45,824 nucleotides of DNA from IMG/VR virus record IMGVR_UViG_3300021368_001939, positions 1 to 45,824 of that record. The stretch is one strand, 5' to 3'. The position numbers were made by a program, and so were the translations under genes. The notes beneath the pieces are model-generated. The model worked only from the letters and a program-made list of their open reading frames with translations. It did not search any database and had not been told where the DNA came from. Of the stretch, positions 22,382 to 31,041 are shown piece by piece (within the stretch, counting starts at the first letter, position 1; the number at the start of each line of letters is the position of its first letter). Source of the DNA: a virus.

Positions 22382-23848
22382 ATGAATAAGAATTTAGACC
22401 AGGTTAAAAAAATAAAACTAAACGCTTCCAATATTCGTAGTATTCTAATAAAACGTAATAAGGATCAGAAAAAAGCAATTTTAAAAAAAGAGAAATTATC
22501 TTTAAAGAAAGAAAGTAAAGAAAAAATTAAAAAGAAAGAGAAAAAAATAGAATCTCCAATCAAATCCTCATTAAGTGAAGTTAAAAAATCTGTCGGTTCT
22601 CCATCTGGTGGTAGTATTTTTGATAAATTTTTTGAATTTTTGGGATTGATGCTCACAGGAATTATAGTTAATGCTGCTCCCGAAATAATTGAAAAAGTTA
22701 AGGAAGTATTTGATATTGTTGTGGAAGTATTTACTCCAATCCAGAGTACATTTAATTTGATAGTTGGGTTTATGACTGGAGAAATTGATGACTCAAGATA
22801 TGATGCAGACAAAAAAAGAGTTGATGGTGTAATTGAAAAGTTGAATTCACCGGGTGGTAAAGTAGATAAATTAATTAGTAAAACTGGATTATTAGAACCA
22901 TATATTAGAAAGTTTACAAAAGCTTTGAATATGGGATCAAAAGGTGTTGTTCTTGCAAAACAAGGAGGTATGGAAGGATTTAAAGATACAAAAACTGGAA
23001 AATTTACAAAAAGACAATGGACAACTTCCGAAAGAAAATCATATGAATCATCAAAAATAACTAAAGTATCTGATGGAGAACAATATACTAGAGATCCTGA
23101 ATCAGAATCTTCTAGAGATAAACCATCAAATAGTGGTGGTCAATATACTGGACAAATTCCACCAGCAGGATCAAATGCAAAAGCATTACTGAATACTATT
23201 AGGTTTGCCGAAGGAACATCACACGATCAAGGTTACAATACTTGGTTTGGTGGTAGAAGTGATATGGATTTAACATCCATGACAATTAATCAGGTTGTTG
23301 AAGAACAGAAGAAAAGACTTCGTAATGGTGAAGCAACTTATGGAAGATACACATCTGCTGCGGTAGGCGCATATCAGATGATGACACCTGAGGTTTTTGC
23401 CAGAACTGCAGGTTTTGATCCAGAAAAAACTTTGTTTAGTCCTGAAGTTCAGGATTCAATGGCAATTGCTGGTTATATGAAAGGGCAAGCAAGAATGTCC
23501 CAAGCAGAAATTGATGCACCTATCAATAGAAAACAAATTGCAAAAATGGCACCAGTTTGGGCTTCATTGCCAATGATGAATGGTAAAAGTAGATATAATC
23601 AACCTGTCAAAAGTTTTGATTTATTGAGACAGGTATATAACAAAAGTCTGAATAATGGTGGTTCGACAACAGGTGAAGGAGGATCTCTTAGTATGTTTAC
23701 ACAAGTAAGACTAAACGAAAGAAAAATGGCAGCAATTAATCAACCAATGTATGAAGATTTGGATGATGAAGAAGAAATGGTAAATGTTTATATACAACCA
23801 ATAAATACTACGAGAACAGTATATAATTATCAACCAATACCTGTATAA
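22382..23848 (+). CDS. Tail-associated lysozyme-like protein (paralogue of upstream gene)
   Basis: The 488-residue protein repeats the upstream N-terminal architecture: IKLNASNIRSILI, a coiled coil, FFEFLGLMLTGIIVNAAPEI, TPIQSTFNLIVGFMTGEIDD and a WTTSERK segment. Its C-terminal domain (about 265-415) is lysozyme/transglycosylase-like: RFAEGTSHDQGYNTWFGG with candidate catalytic E277, then SAAVGAYQMM. The tail has YIQPINT. It may supply the muramidase activity that T4 places inside gp5. It starts directly after the upstream stop. Confidence 0.82.
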   Translation: MNKNLDQVKKIKLNASNIRSILIKRNKDQKKAILKKEKLSLKKESKEKIKKKEKKIESPIKSSLSEVKKSVGSPSGGSIFDKFFEFLGLMLTGIIVNAAPEIIEKVKEVFDIVVEVFTPIQSTFNLIVGFMTGEIDDSRYDADKKRVDGVIEKLNSPGGKVDKLISKTGLLEPYIRKFTKALNMGSKGVVLAKQGGMEGFKDTKTGKFTKRQWTTSERKSYESSKITKVSDGEQYTRDPESESSRDKPSNSGGQYTGQIPPAGSNAKALLNTIRFAEGTSHDQGYNTWFGGRSDMDLTSMTINQVVEEQKKRLRNGEATYGRYTSAAVGAYQMMTPEVFARTAGFDPEKTLFSPEVQDSMAIAGYMKGQARMSQAEIDAPINRKQIAKMAPVWASLPMMNGKSRYNQPVKSFDLLRQVYNKSLNNGGSTTGEGGSLSMFTQVRLNERKMAAINQPMYEDLDDEEEMVNVYIQPINTTRTVYNYQPIPV

Positions 23849-23877
23849 TTTTTGGCATTATGGAGTGCATAAAATAA

Positions 23878-25158
23878 ATGGCAAACGCAGCAGACGCAGC
23901 AAATTATCAATTACTCACACTTACAAAAGGTGATAAGGAAATTGTTTTAGAAGGAAAAACAACGAGTTTTGATTATTATGAAAGTTTATTATCTCCAAAT
24001 ATTACTGCAATAATGACAATTGTTGATACTGGTGGAAGTATAGAATATGATAGTGAATATGATAGGCAGGAAAGATTTGGTGGAATTTATAATGCACTTC
24101 CTCTAACTGGTGACGGATCTGAAGAAGTAAAATTTAAAATTGCAAATGCACTTGGAACACTTGATTTCACAAGAAAACCATTATATGTTAATTGCTCAGT
24201 GAATCCAGATCAAGAATCACAAAGAGAATCTATTATTTTAAGTCTTGTTTCAAAATCTGCTATTGTGAATCAAGAAACTCATGTTAAACAAAATTATTCA
24301 GCATCATCAAATAATTCAGAATCCGTTAGATCAATAGCAAAAAACTTATTGCAGATAGAAAACAATAATATTGAAATAGAAAAAACAAGTAATAAGTATC
24401 CATTTGTTGGTAATAACAAATCACCTTTTGATGTGATTTGTATGTTAGCATCAAAATCGGCACCAGAAGATGGAAATCCTGGTTTTTTCTTTTACGAGAA
24501 TCGTGATGGGCATAAATTTAAATCTATTGATAGTTTAATTGATCAAGAACCAGTTCAAGAATATTATAAGACTGATGTTAATCGTTCAAGTATTAACACT
24601 GACACTAATTTTAAAATTTCATCATTTAGTGTTAATAAAAATCAAAATTTAATTAATGCATTAAAATCTGGTGTTTATACAAATCGCACAGTATTTTTTA
24701 ATCCTAAGACATTTAAAGAGGAGGAAGTTTCATTTAATTTAGGAACTCTTGAAAAATCTCTTGGTAAAAATGAAGTACCTAAACCAGTAAATCGAGGGTA
24801 TACAAGAACTCTTTATAGTGTTAAAGATGTTGGTGCATTATCACCAAAAGTTGAAGAAGAAAATTTATCTGGACAACCTGAAACTTGGCAGGGAAAGGTT
24901 CAAATGAGGTATAATTTATTATTCAATCAAATGGTAAAAATACAAGTTCCTTGTAATCCAAATCTTAAGGCAGGTGATGTAATTAAATGTTATTTTGAAA
25001 CAATTACTACTGATGAAAAAATTCAAGGATCATCTGATCCCGTTCAAAGTGGAAAATATTTAATTTTGGATTTATGCCATCATTATGATACTCAGAGATC
25101 ATATACGGCAATGACTCTTGTTCGTGATGCATACGGTCTATATACTAATAAAAGCTAG
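23878..25158 (+). CDS. Baseplate hub protein (gp27-like)
   Basis: The 426-residue protein starts MANAADAANYQLLTLTKGD and has features of the gp27/VgrG N-terminal family: an early beta domain with SPNITAIMTIVDTGGS, a middle NNKSPFDVICMLASKS segment, and a C-terminal beta barrel with KIQVPCNPNLKAGDVI. Order before a gp5-type OB protein supports hub identity. It would form the trimeric ring linking tube and spike. Assignment is by layout, not strong sequence motifs. Confidence 0.7.
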   Translation: MANAADAANYQLLTLTKGDKEIVLEGKTTSFDYYESLLSPNITAIMTIVDTGGSIEYDSEYDRQERFGGIYNALPLTGDGSEEVKFKIANALGTLDFTRKPLYVNCSVNPDQESQRESIILSLVSKSAIVNQETHVKQNYSASSNNSESVRSIAKNLLQIENNNIEIEKTSNKYPFVGNNKSPFDVICMLASKSAPEDGNPGFFFYENRDGHKFKSIDSLIDQEPVQEYYKTDVNRSSINTDTNFKISSFSVNKNQNLINALKSGVYTNRTVFFNPKTFKEEEVSFNLGTLEKSLGKNEVPKPVNRGYTRTLYSVKDVGALSPKVEEENLSGQPETWQGKVQMRYNLLFNQMVKIQVPCNPNLKAGDVIKCYFETITTDEKIQGSSDPVQSGKYLILDLCHHYDTQRSYTAMTLVRDAYGLYTNKS

Positions 25159-25160
25159 AA

Positions 25161-25664
25161 ATGGCAAGTAATCAAGGATATGATATTGGTACAAATAAAT
25201 GGTTTTTAGGTCAAGTACCACCCAATCAAAATCAGCATGTAAAGAGTCCTAAGTGGGTTGATACGCATGGAGATAGGGTAAAGGTCAGAATACCTGGAAT
25301 GCATCCTATGTCGAGTTCTGAGGATGCAACTGAACTTGTTGATGATAAATTACCATGGGCAATCGTTGCAAAACCAACAACACATGGAAATCGTAATAAT
25401 CAATCAACAGGTATTTGGGGTGGAGAATGGGTAATTGGATTTTTTCTTGATGAAGATTGTCAAATTCCAGTAATTACTCAAGTTCTTGGTAATAATTATC
25501 CGGGAGAAATTAGAGAATCTATAAATGGAACAACTTATGGTAAACCGGTTAAAAGATATCAACCAAGCAATCCTTCAATTGATACACAAATTGCATCTTC
25601 TGGAGACGTAAGATCTTTATATCAAAATGTCAATCCAAACTTTTATCAAAATGCCAAAAAGTGA
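25161..25664 (+). CDS. gp5: gp5 N-terminal OB-fold hub protein
   Basis: The 167-residue protein has WVDTHGDRVKVRIPGMHP, LPWAIVAKPTTHGN and GEWVIGFFLDEDCQIPVITQ, the signature of the gp5/VgrG OB domain that contacts gp27. Unlike T4 gp5 (575 residues) it has no lysozyme and no beta-helix; those occur on nearby genes (22382-23848 and 27473-28069). It lies 2 nt after the gp27-like gene. Confidence 0.82.
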   Translation: MASNQGYDIGTNKWFLGQVPPNQNQHVKSPKWVDTHGDRVKVRIPGMHPMSSSEDATELVDDKLPWAIVAKPTTHGNRNNQSTGIWGGEWVIGFFLDEDCQIPVITQVLGNNYPGEIRESINGTTYGKPVKRYQPSNPSIDTQIASSGDVRSLYQNVNPNFYQNAKK

Positions 25665-25671
25665 ATAAATA
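25665..25671 (+). promoter_or_regulatory. Late promoter ATAAATA
   Basis: ATAAATA follows the gp5 stop; AAAGGAG (ribosome site) lies between it and the ATG at 25697. Confidence 0.6.
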
Positions 25672-25696
25672 TCAAAATAAAGGAGTAAAATCATAA

Positions 25697-27472
25697 ATGT
25701 CTGCTGGAATTGGAACAACTTTACCATTATCAAACGCCAGAGAAACCACTAAGGGGATGAACTTAGAGGATTCTCCATTTAATGAAAAATTTATCAATTC
25801 TGTTTCTTTTGCAGAAGCAATAAAACTATATGAAAAAATTAGACCCTTACCAGATCCTTGTGGGGACTCTGAATTATCACAAATTAATTCAGCATTAAGT
25901 AACTTTTTTAATACTGTCAAAGGATTACAAGCATATGCCGATCTTTATATAAATGGTGCTATTAATAAATTAGAAAATCTTACTTCTTTAATAAGAAGCA
26001 CCGCACAAATTATTGGTGGAATTCTTAAAACTCTAATAAATCGATTGAGAGATTTTTTAATTTCTCAAATTTATGGCAAGATTCAAGAAATTATAGATAC
26101 AGTTCTTCCTGTAGTTGCTAAAAGTGTTAAAAATAGTATAATTCAAATAATTGTTGATAATATTTTTTGTGCCTTTAAAGATATTATTAATGGTCTTGTA
26201 AATTTGATTACAGATTTCTTATTTGAGTTGGTAGGTAAAATTGTTAATGTTCCTTTTTGTGCAGCACAACAATTTACAAATGCTCTTGTGAATAATATTG
26301 CCGCAGTTGTAGACGGAGCTGTAGGACCTTTATTGGATGAAATTAATGATGTTCTTGGTGGAATAGTACAAGTTTCTGGAAGTGTGTTCGAAGCACTTGA
26401 TTATATTTTAGGATTTGAATCATTCTTATGTGCAAAACCAAATTGCCCAGAAATAAAGGAATTTAAAGCCAGTCCTTGGGGTGGTCCAACACCATCTCAA
26501 ATTGACCAATTTCAAAATTTTGTCAATGTTCCGACAGCAGAAGGTGTTATTGGAAGTGTTGATGATTATACAAGTAATATTGAAATATTTGGTCAAGAAA
26601 TTGGAGATGCCGGATTTGTAGATTCTCTTGGAGAAACTAATTGTGATCCATCAGTATTTGAATGTGGTCCTCCGAATGTTGAAATATTTGGTGGTGGTGG
26701 AATTGGAGCAGCAGGAGAAACTATCTTAGATCAAACTGGAAGAATAATTGGAGTAAATATTACAAATCGTGGTTCTGGATACAAAACACCTCCTTTTGTT
26801 GCTTTTGTAGATAGTTGTGAAAATACATTTACGACTGGATATGCAGTAATTAGTGAATCCAATTCCTCCAATAATGCTGTTGTTTCTGATACAGGTGGAA
26901 CTAATAATGGTCTAAGTGATACAGGTGGAAATAGTAATGCTTCGTTTGGTTCTGGATTTACTGGAAGCAGAGCATCAGATGGTGAAGTAATTGAGATAGT
27001 TTTGACATCAAATACATGGGCTCGTCCAAAAGATGGTTCAACTGAATTTAACCGAATACCAGTTGAAACTATCGATAGTTCGAGTGATTTTGTTGTTTGT
27101 TTAGATGGATTTAGAATTTCAAATAGTGGAACTGGATATAGTGTTAATGATAGCATATCTATTACTCCAGATATTCCAAATCTACAAGCAAATGTGAGAA
27201 TATCAGATACTGGTCAAATCTTAGAGATTCAATTAACAGATACTATTTGTGGTATTTCCGGTTATCCAGAGATACAAATAAATAGTCCTACTGGTGAAGG
27301 TTTTGTTATCGAACCTAAACTTTCATTCATACCAATACCAGAATCTCCAGATGTTGTTGATGGTATAGATATAGTTGAGATAGATTCGAGTATATCGAAA
27401 CCTATACCAACTAATCAAGAGTTGGCAACTCTTAGAGGAAAAGTTGTTCGTATTGTAGATTGTGTAAGTTAA
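25697..27472 (+). CDS. Large virion structural protein
   Basis: The 591-residue protein has a helical N-terminal half (~80-250) rich in Ile/Val/Leu. The C-terminal half is beta-rich, with repeats such as ITNRGSGYKTPPFVAF and ISNSGTGYSVNDSISI that recur in cyanophage structural proteins. A Ser/Asn/Gly linker lies at ~385-425. It sits between the OB-fold gene and the beta-helix gene, so it is probably a hub or spike component. GGAG at 25682 supports the start. Confidence 0.75.
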   Translation: MSAGIGTTLPLSNARETTKGMNLEDSPFNEKFINSVSFAEAIKLYEKIRPLPDPCGDSELSQINSALSNFFNTVKGLQAYADLYINGAINKLENLTSLIRSTAQIIGGILKTLINRLRDFLISQIYGKIQEIIDTVLPVVAKSVKNSIIQIIVDNIFCAFKDIINGLVNLITDFLFELVGKIVNVPFCAAQQFTNALVNNIAAVVDGAVGPLLDEINDVLGGIVQVSGSVFEALDYILGFESFLCAKPNCPEIKEFKASPWGGPTPSQIDQFQNFVNVPTAEGVIGSVDDYTSNIEIFGQEIGDAGFVDSLGETNCDPSVFECGPPNVEIFGGGGIGAAGETILDQTGRIIGVNITNRGSGYKTPPFVAFVDSCENTFTTGYAVISESNSSNNAVVSDTGGTNNGLSDTGGNSNASFGSGFTGSRASDGEVIEIVLTSNTWARPKDGSTEFNRIPVETIDSSSDFVVCLDGFRISNSGTGYSVNDSISITPDIPNLQANVRISDTGQILEIQLTDTICGISGYPEIQINSPTGEGFVIEPKLSFIPIPESPDVVDGIDIVEIDSSISKPIPTNQELATLRGKVVRIVDCVS

Positions 27473-28069
27473 ATGTCAAAAAAACCAGAACAAATTATAA
27501 CAGATAATGAATTTGGAACTATTTTAATGGGTCCTATTGGTGAAGAAGGTGAAATTGGAGAAAACATAGGCACAAATATGATTATGAGCCTTAAAGCAGG
27601 GCATAATCAAACATATACAATGACAGGGAATAAAGGAGAAATTGTTCCTGGATCTTCTCATGAAATAGTAGGGACAAATCTTAAACAAGATAGAAATGAA
27701 AGTGAAAAAGAAAATATTGCAAAATCTATTAATGCCGAGAATGGTGATATTGTATTAACTGCAGAAAATGGCAATATAAAATTAAGAGCAAAAAATATTT
27801 ACATTGAAACTGTTGGTCCAGATAGTGATGGTTCAGTTTTGATAAGAGCAAATGACCATATTATTATAGGAGCAAATGAACAGATTAATCTTGTTGGAGG
27901 TAAAGTTTGTGTGACATCATCTGATAGTATTACACTTAATGCAACAGGATTTATAAGATTACTGTCTAAAGATATTATACAAGGATCTCCATTTTCTGCA
28001 TTAAGTTCGATATTTTCTGGAATTAATGTTGCATCTTTAATTGAAAGTATTGCAAATAGTTGTAAATAG
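27473..28069 (+). CDS. gp5-like beta-helix spike protein
   Basis: The 198-residue protein has a run of short beta-repeats from about residue 85: NGDIVLTAENGNIKLRAKNI, then SDGSVLIRANDHIIIGANEQ, ending INLVGGKVCVTSSDSITLNA. This regular alternation is the triple-stranded beta-helix seen in the gp5 C-terminus and VgrG needles. It may be the separate needle module of the split gp5. It starts directly at the previous stop. Confidence 0.72.
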   Translation: MSKKPEQIITDNEFGTILMGPIGEEGEIGENIGTNMIMSLKAGHNQTYTMTGNKGEIVPGSSHEIVGTNLKQDRNESEKENIAKSINAENGDIVLTAENGNIKLRAKNIYIETVGPDSDGSVLIRANDHIIIGANEQINLVGGKVCVTSSDSITLNATGFIRLLSKDIIQGSPFSALSSIFSGINVASLIESIANSCK

Positions 28070-28078
28070 GAGATTATT

Positions 28079-28957
28079 ATGCCATTCGAAAAACTAGAAA
28101 CAGGTGTTCTTGATTGTTTCAGTTCTCTTCCAGTCGAAGGAAGTTCTTTAGAAGTTCCAAAATCTTTCTGGAGACCAGGATCAGGAGCAATTTATAATGC
28201 TTATACAGGAAAATCTTCATTACTTGTGTATGGGCAGGGGGCAATAAATGTTGGAATGAACCCAACAAATGTATTTGCTTATTGCGGAGCACCAGGAAAT
28301 ATAAATTATCATCGAGAATCAATAACTACTTATGTTGGTGATCATCGTGTAATTGGAAGATCTTCTGTTCAGGGTATAGAATTTAGAACAAACGTTTCAA
28401 ATTTACAGTTGATTGGAGCAGTTTATTCACAAATTTCTGCAGGAAAAGTTTCCGTTCAATCTGTAACAAATACTAATATTGGTGCAGGTGCTCTTGTTGA
28501 TATTAATGCATCAACTATCAAATTAAATGGTAGGGATTGGGATCCGGCAACGAAATTCTGGGACTCTAAGAAAAATTTCGACATTCCACATCCAACCAAA
28601 AAAGATCATCGATTAAGATATGTTTGTCTAGAAGGACCTAGTGCTGATGTTTTTGTAAGAGGTAGACTTAAAGACTCTAATGTAATTAAATTGCCCAATT
28701 ATTGGAAAGATTTAGTTGATGAAGAAAGTATTACTGTAGAATTGCAACCTATTGGATCTAGACATTATCATCTTAATGTAGAAAAATTTAATAATAAAGA
28801 AATACATATAAAAGAATCTGATGATAAACCTATTGATTGTTTTTATCATGTATATGGAGAAAGGAAAGATACTACAAAAAATATACCTGAATATAAAGGC
28901 TTGACAATTCATGACTATCCAGGAGATAATAGGGAATGCCGTATTAATATTAAATGA
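28079..28957 (+). CDS. Spike/fibre protein with conserved C-terminal head domain
   Basis: The 292-residue protein has an N-terminal beta region (GSGAIYNAYTGKSSLLVYGQ) and repeats like GIEFRTNVSNLQLIGAVYSQ. The C-terminal domain starts at KNFDIPHPTKKDHRLRYVCL and has EGPSADVFVRGRL, LPNYWKDLV and CFYHVYGERKD. It matches a domain common at the ends of marine phage fibres (D.PHP.......LRH.C.EGPE...Y.RG). It may cap the spike or bind host. GGAG at 28069-28072 supports the ATG. Confidence 0.7.
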   Translation: MPFEKLETGVLDCFSSLPVEGSSLEVPKSFWRPGSGAIYNAYTGKSSLLVYGQGAINVGMNPTNVFAYCGAPGNINYHRESITTYVGDHRVIGRSSVQGIEFRTNVSNLQLIGAVYSQISAGKVSVQSVTNTNIGAGALVDINASTIKLNGRDWDPATKFWDSKKNFDIPHPTKKDHRLRYVCLEGPSADVFVRGRLKDSNVIKLPNYWKDLVDEESITVELQPIGSRHYHLNVEKFNNKEIHIKESDDKPIDCFYHVYGERKDTTKNIPEYKGLTIHDYPGDNRECRINIK

Positions 28958-29631
28958 ATAAAGTTCATGAAGTTTTTCCTTTGATTGTTTATCAAGGAAG
29001 TGTTGACTGTCATGAAGAATTTAAAGAAAAGAATATAGATTCTCTTCGTGATTATTGGTTTAATGGGTATGAAAATGAAAGTCCAGAATATTCAGGAAAA
29101 ATTTTCGCACATTTAAATCCAGATTATAAAATTTTTTTTGAGTCCTTAAAGAAAAATATAAAAGAATATCTTGAACATTTAAATGTTGATCATAAATTGA
29201 TTGATTCACATATTGTTAAGTCATGGGTTGGATGCCATTTTGATGATATTACTCCACAACTAAACCCACATTATCATAATGAATCTAATATAAGTTTTGT
29301 GTATTATCTTAAAACTGATTCAACATCAGACAAATTTTGTGTATCTCAAAAAAATAATCAAAACGAATTTTCTGGAGGTTTATTCGAAACTTCAAAATAT
29401 AAAAATACGATTACAGGATTTAATAAGTATAATTGCAATCACTATACAATTACCCCAATTGAAGGAAGTGTGGTAATGTTTCCGAGTAATATTCTACACC
29501 AAACACAAAAATTTACAAAAAGAGTAAGTGAAAGAATCGTAATTGCTGGTGATATTCGCACTACATTATCTAAAAATAATCCAGATTATCACCAAGGATG
29601 TCCTCACCCATCACAATGGTTAGAGATATGA
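28954..29631 (+). CDS. 2OG-Fe(II) oxygenase
   Basis: The 225-residue protein has NPHYHNESNISFVYYLK and a later GSVVMFPSNILHQTQKF followed by RIVIAGDI. This fits the phage 2OG-Fe(II) oxygenase family (PF13759-like), where the first His/Asn cluster and the distal His bind iron and the downstream Arg binds 2-oxoglutarate. The substrate is unknown; phage members may hydroxylate protein or glycan. It overlaps the spike gene by 4 nt, so it may modify a tail protein. Confidence 0.75.
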   Translation: MNKVHEVFPLIVYQGSVDCHEEFKEKNIDSLRDYWFNGYENESPEYSGKIFAHLNPDYKIFFESLKKNIKEYLEHLNVDHKLIDSHIVKSWVGCHFDDITPQLNPHYHNESNISFVYYLKTDSTSDKFCVSQKNNQNEFSGGLFETSKYKNTITGFNKYNCNHYTITPIEGSVVMFPSNILHQTQKFTKRVSERIVIAGDIRTTLSKNNPDYHQGCPHPSQWLEI

Positions 29632-29633
29632 AT

Positions 29634-29640
29634 CTAAATA
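29634..29640 (+). promoter_or_regulatory. Late promoter CTAAATA
   Basis: CTAAATA follows the oxygenase stop, 27 nt before the ATG at 29668. Confidence 0.6.
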
Positions 29641-29667
29641 ATTGTATCATAAAAAATATGTTATAAA

Positions 29668-30537
29668 ATGGCAATTTCCGATGGAATAATGGGAAAATTA
29701 AAATTCTCATTAGAGACGGTTGAAAATTTTGGAACTGATGCAAGTAAAGGTATTGAATCACCAAAAGAAGTTAGTGTTATTTCTATTAACCCAACATCTG
29801 ATGGGAAATGGATTGAAACCGGAACTACAGAACCATCTCCTGTAAAGAAAGATCTTGAGGCAAGAGATGATGAACTTGAATTTTACAAAGGAGAATTGGA
29901 AAATTTTGCCAAAATAACTGAACCTAATGATTTAGAATTGGTGACTATAATAGGAAATATAAATCAGAAGAAGCAAGAAATTTTAGATACAATTGGTGCT
30001 GCTATTGGAGCAGGATGTTCTGCTGGTATTAATACAACACCTGGATATAATGCTACTGTAAATGGTGTAGTTATAGGAGTAGGTAATCAAGTAGTAGAAG
30101 ATTATGCTTTTGCTAGTGTTTATCCTAATATAGAAGATACTTCTGCAGAAGCACCATTTAAAAATCCAACGGATGTTGAATTAACTACAAGTAATGTGGG
30201 TATTGGATATTCAACAAATTATGAAATTAATTCTTCCGAAGGAGATGTCATAACAAATCCAGGTGTAGGAGTAACTTTTAAAGAACTTTCACCTACACAA
30301 CCATTAGGTCTGACAACATGTACCGATGCTATCAATACTGTAAATCAATTAGCCACTGATATTGAAAATCTTAGAAATTCTATTAATAATCAAAAAATTG
30401 AAGAAATAAATATGATAAAATCTATGAAAACTGAATATCAATTATTTGTATGGACTTATGAAAATGCAGATGCTAGAGCAGCAGAAAGTAAATCGAGAAT
30501 TGTTGATGCAATGAATTCTGTCGAAGCAATTAGTTGA
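29668..30537 (+). CDS. Virion structural protein of unknown function
   Basis: The 289-residue protein begins MAISDGIMGKLKFSLETVEN. It has helices at both ends (GELENFAKI, IGNINQKKQEILD; then DIENLRNSINNQKIEEINMI) and a Gly/Val-rich middle. It has no enzyme motif. The late promoter and place at the end of the tail block suggest a structural protein, perhaps a trimeric coiled coil. The last codons hold no terminator. Confidence 0.6.
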   Translation: MAISDGIMGKLKFSLETVENFGTDASKGIESPKEVSVISINPTSDGKWIETGTTEPSPVKKDLEARDDELEFYKGELENFAKITEPNDLELVTIIGNINQKKQEILDTIGAAIGAGCSAGINTTPGYNATVNGVVIGVGNQVVEDYAFASVYPNIEDTSAEAPFKNPTDVELTTSNVGIGYSTNYEINSSEGDVITNPGVGVTFKELSPTQPLGLTTCTDAINTVNQLATDIENLRNSINNQKIEEINMIKSMKTEYQLFVWTYENADARAAESKSRIVDAMNSVEAIS

Positions 30538-30561
30538 AGACCACATCTCCAACCGGCACAC

Positions 30562-30590
30562 TTGACACCAGCACTCAGATGCCTTATAAT
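30562..30590 (+). promoter_or_regulatory. Perfect consensus sigma70 promoter TTGACA-17-TATAAT
   Basis: TTGACA (30562-30567) and TATAAT (30585-30590) match both hexamers exactly with the ideal 17-nt spacer. The ATG at 30579 lies inside the spacer, so a transcript from here would serve an internal ATG (30615) or the next gene at 30804. Confidence 0.75.
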
Positions 30591-30803
30591 ATCAAGGTAA
30601 GCAACCAAGGCAAGATGCAAGACGAGTTTCTCACACAATGTGTTGTAGACCCTAACAAACGCACATTCTACATCTATTCTAGTGAAGGAGACGCCAAAGA
30701 AATTGTTTGTGATACTGTAGACCAGTTCATGAATGTTCTTAAGGTCATCCATAATACTTGTCCCAAAGATGCTTTGGTTTATGCAGAACCACTGGAGGTG
30801 TAA
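30579..30803 (+). CDS. Small conserved hypothetical protein
   Basis: The 74-residue protein starts MPYNIKVSNQGKMQDEF and has FYIYSSEGDAKEIVCDTVDQ, ending YAEPLEV. The N-terminus looks conserved in cyanophage homologues I remember, favouring ATG 30579 despite no clear Shine-Dalgarno; ATG 30615 is an alternative if the overlapping promoter is used. The function is unknown. The GC content is higher than in the tail genes and similar to early genes. Confidence 0.65.
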   Translation: MPYNIKVSNQGKMQDEFLTQCVVDPNKRTFYIYSSEGDAKEIVCDTVDQFMNVLKVIHNTCPKDALVYAEPLEV

Positions 30804-30977
30804 ATGGAAGTTTTTACCTTGAAAGAATGGGAAGAAAACTTCGATTCCCTCCTTGAGAGGGTAGAAAACGGAGAGCACATTGGCATTGTCAAAGAAGATG
30901 GTACAGCAGCAATAATGATACCTGCAAATGATGAACTTATACGAATATACACTGAGAATAATAACGAATCTCAGTAG
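30804..30977 (+). CDS. Phd/YefM antitoxin-like small protein
   Basis: The 57-residue protein reads MEVFTLKEWEENFDSLLERV then ENGEHIGIVKEDG and AAIMIPANDE. This follows the Phd/YefM pattern (FRxNFxxLLxxVxxGExxxIxxxxGxxAVxxP). No toxin gene is adjacent. It may be an orphan antitoxin blocking host toxins, or only share the fold. GGAGGTG lies just upstream. Confidence 0.6.
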   Translation: MEVFTLKEWEENFDSLLERVENGEHIGIVKEDGTAAIMIPANDELIRIYTENNNESQ

Positions 30978-31041
30978 TTCATCATCTGCTCGTAAGACTT
31001 GGTAGTCAGGGGAGTTTTATAAACTCTTTGCACCCGATTAG

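Noticed and set aside
23869-23877. Late promoter before the gp27-like gene
   Set aside because: The sequence is ATAAAATAA, not ATAAATA or CTAAATA, and lies against the ATG.
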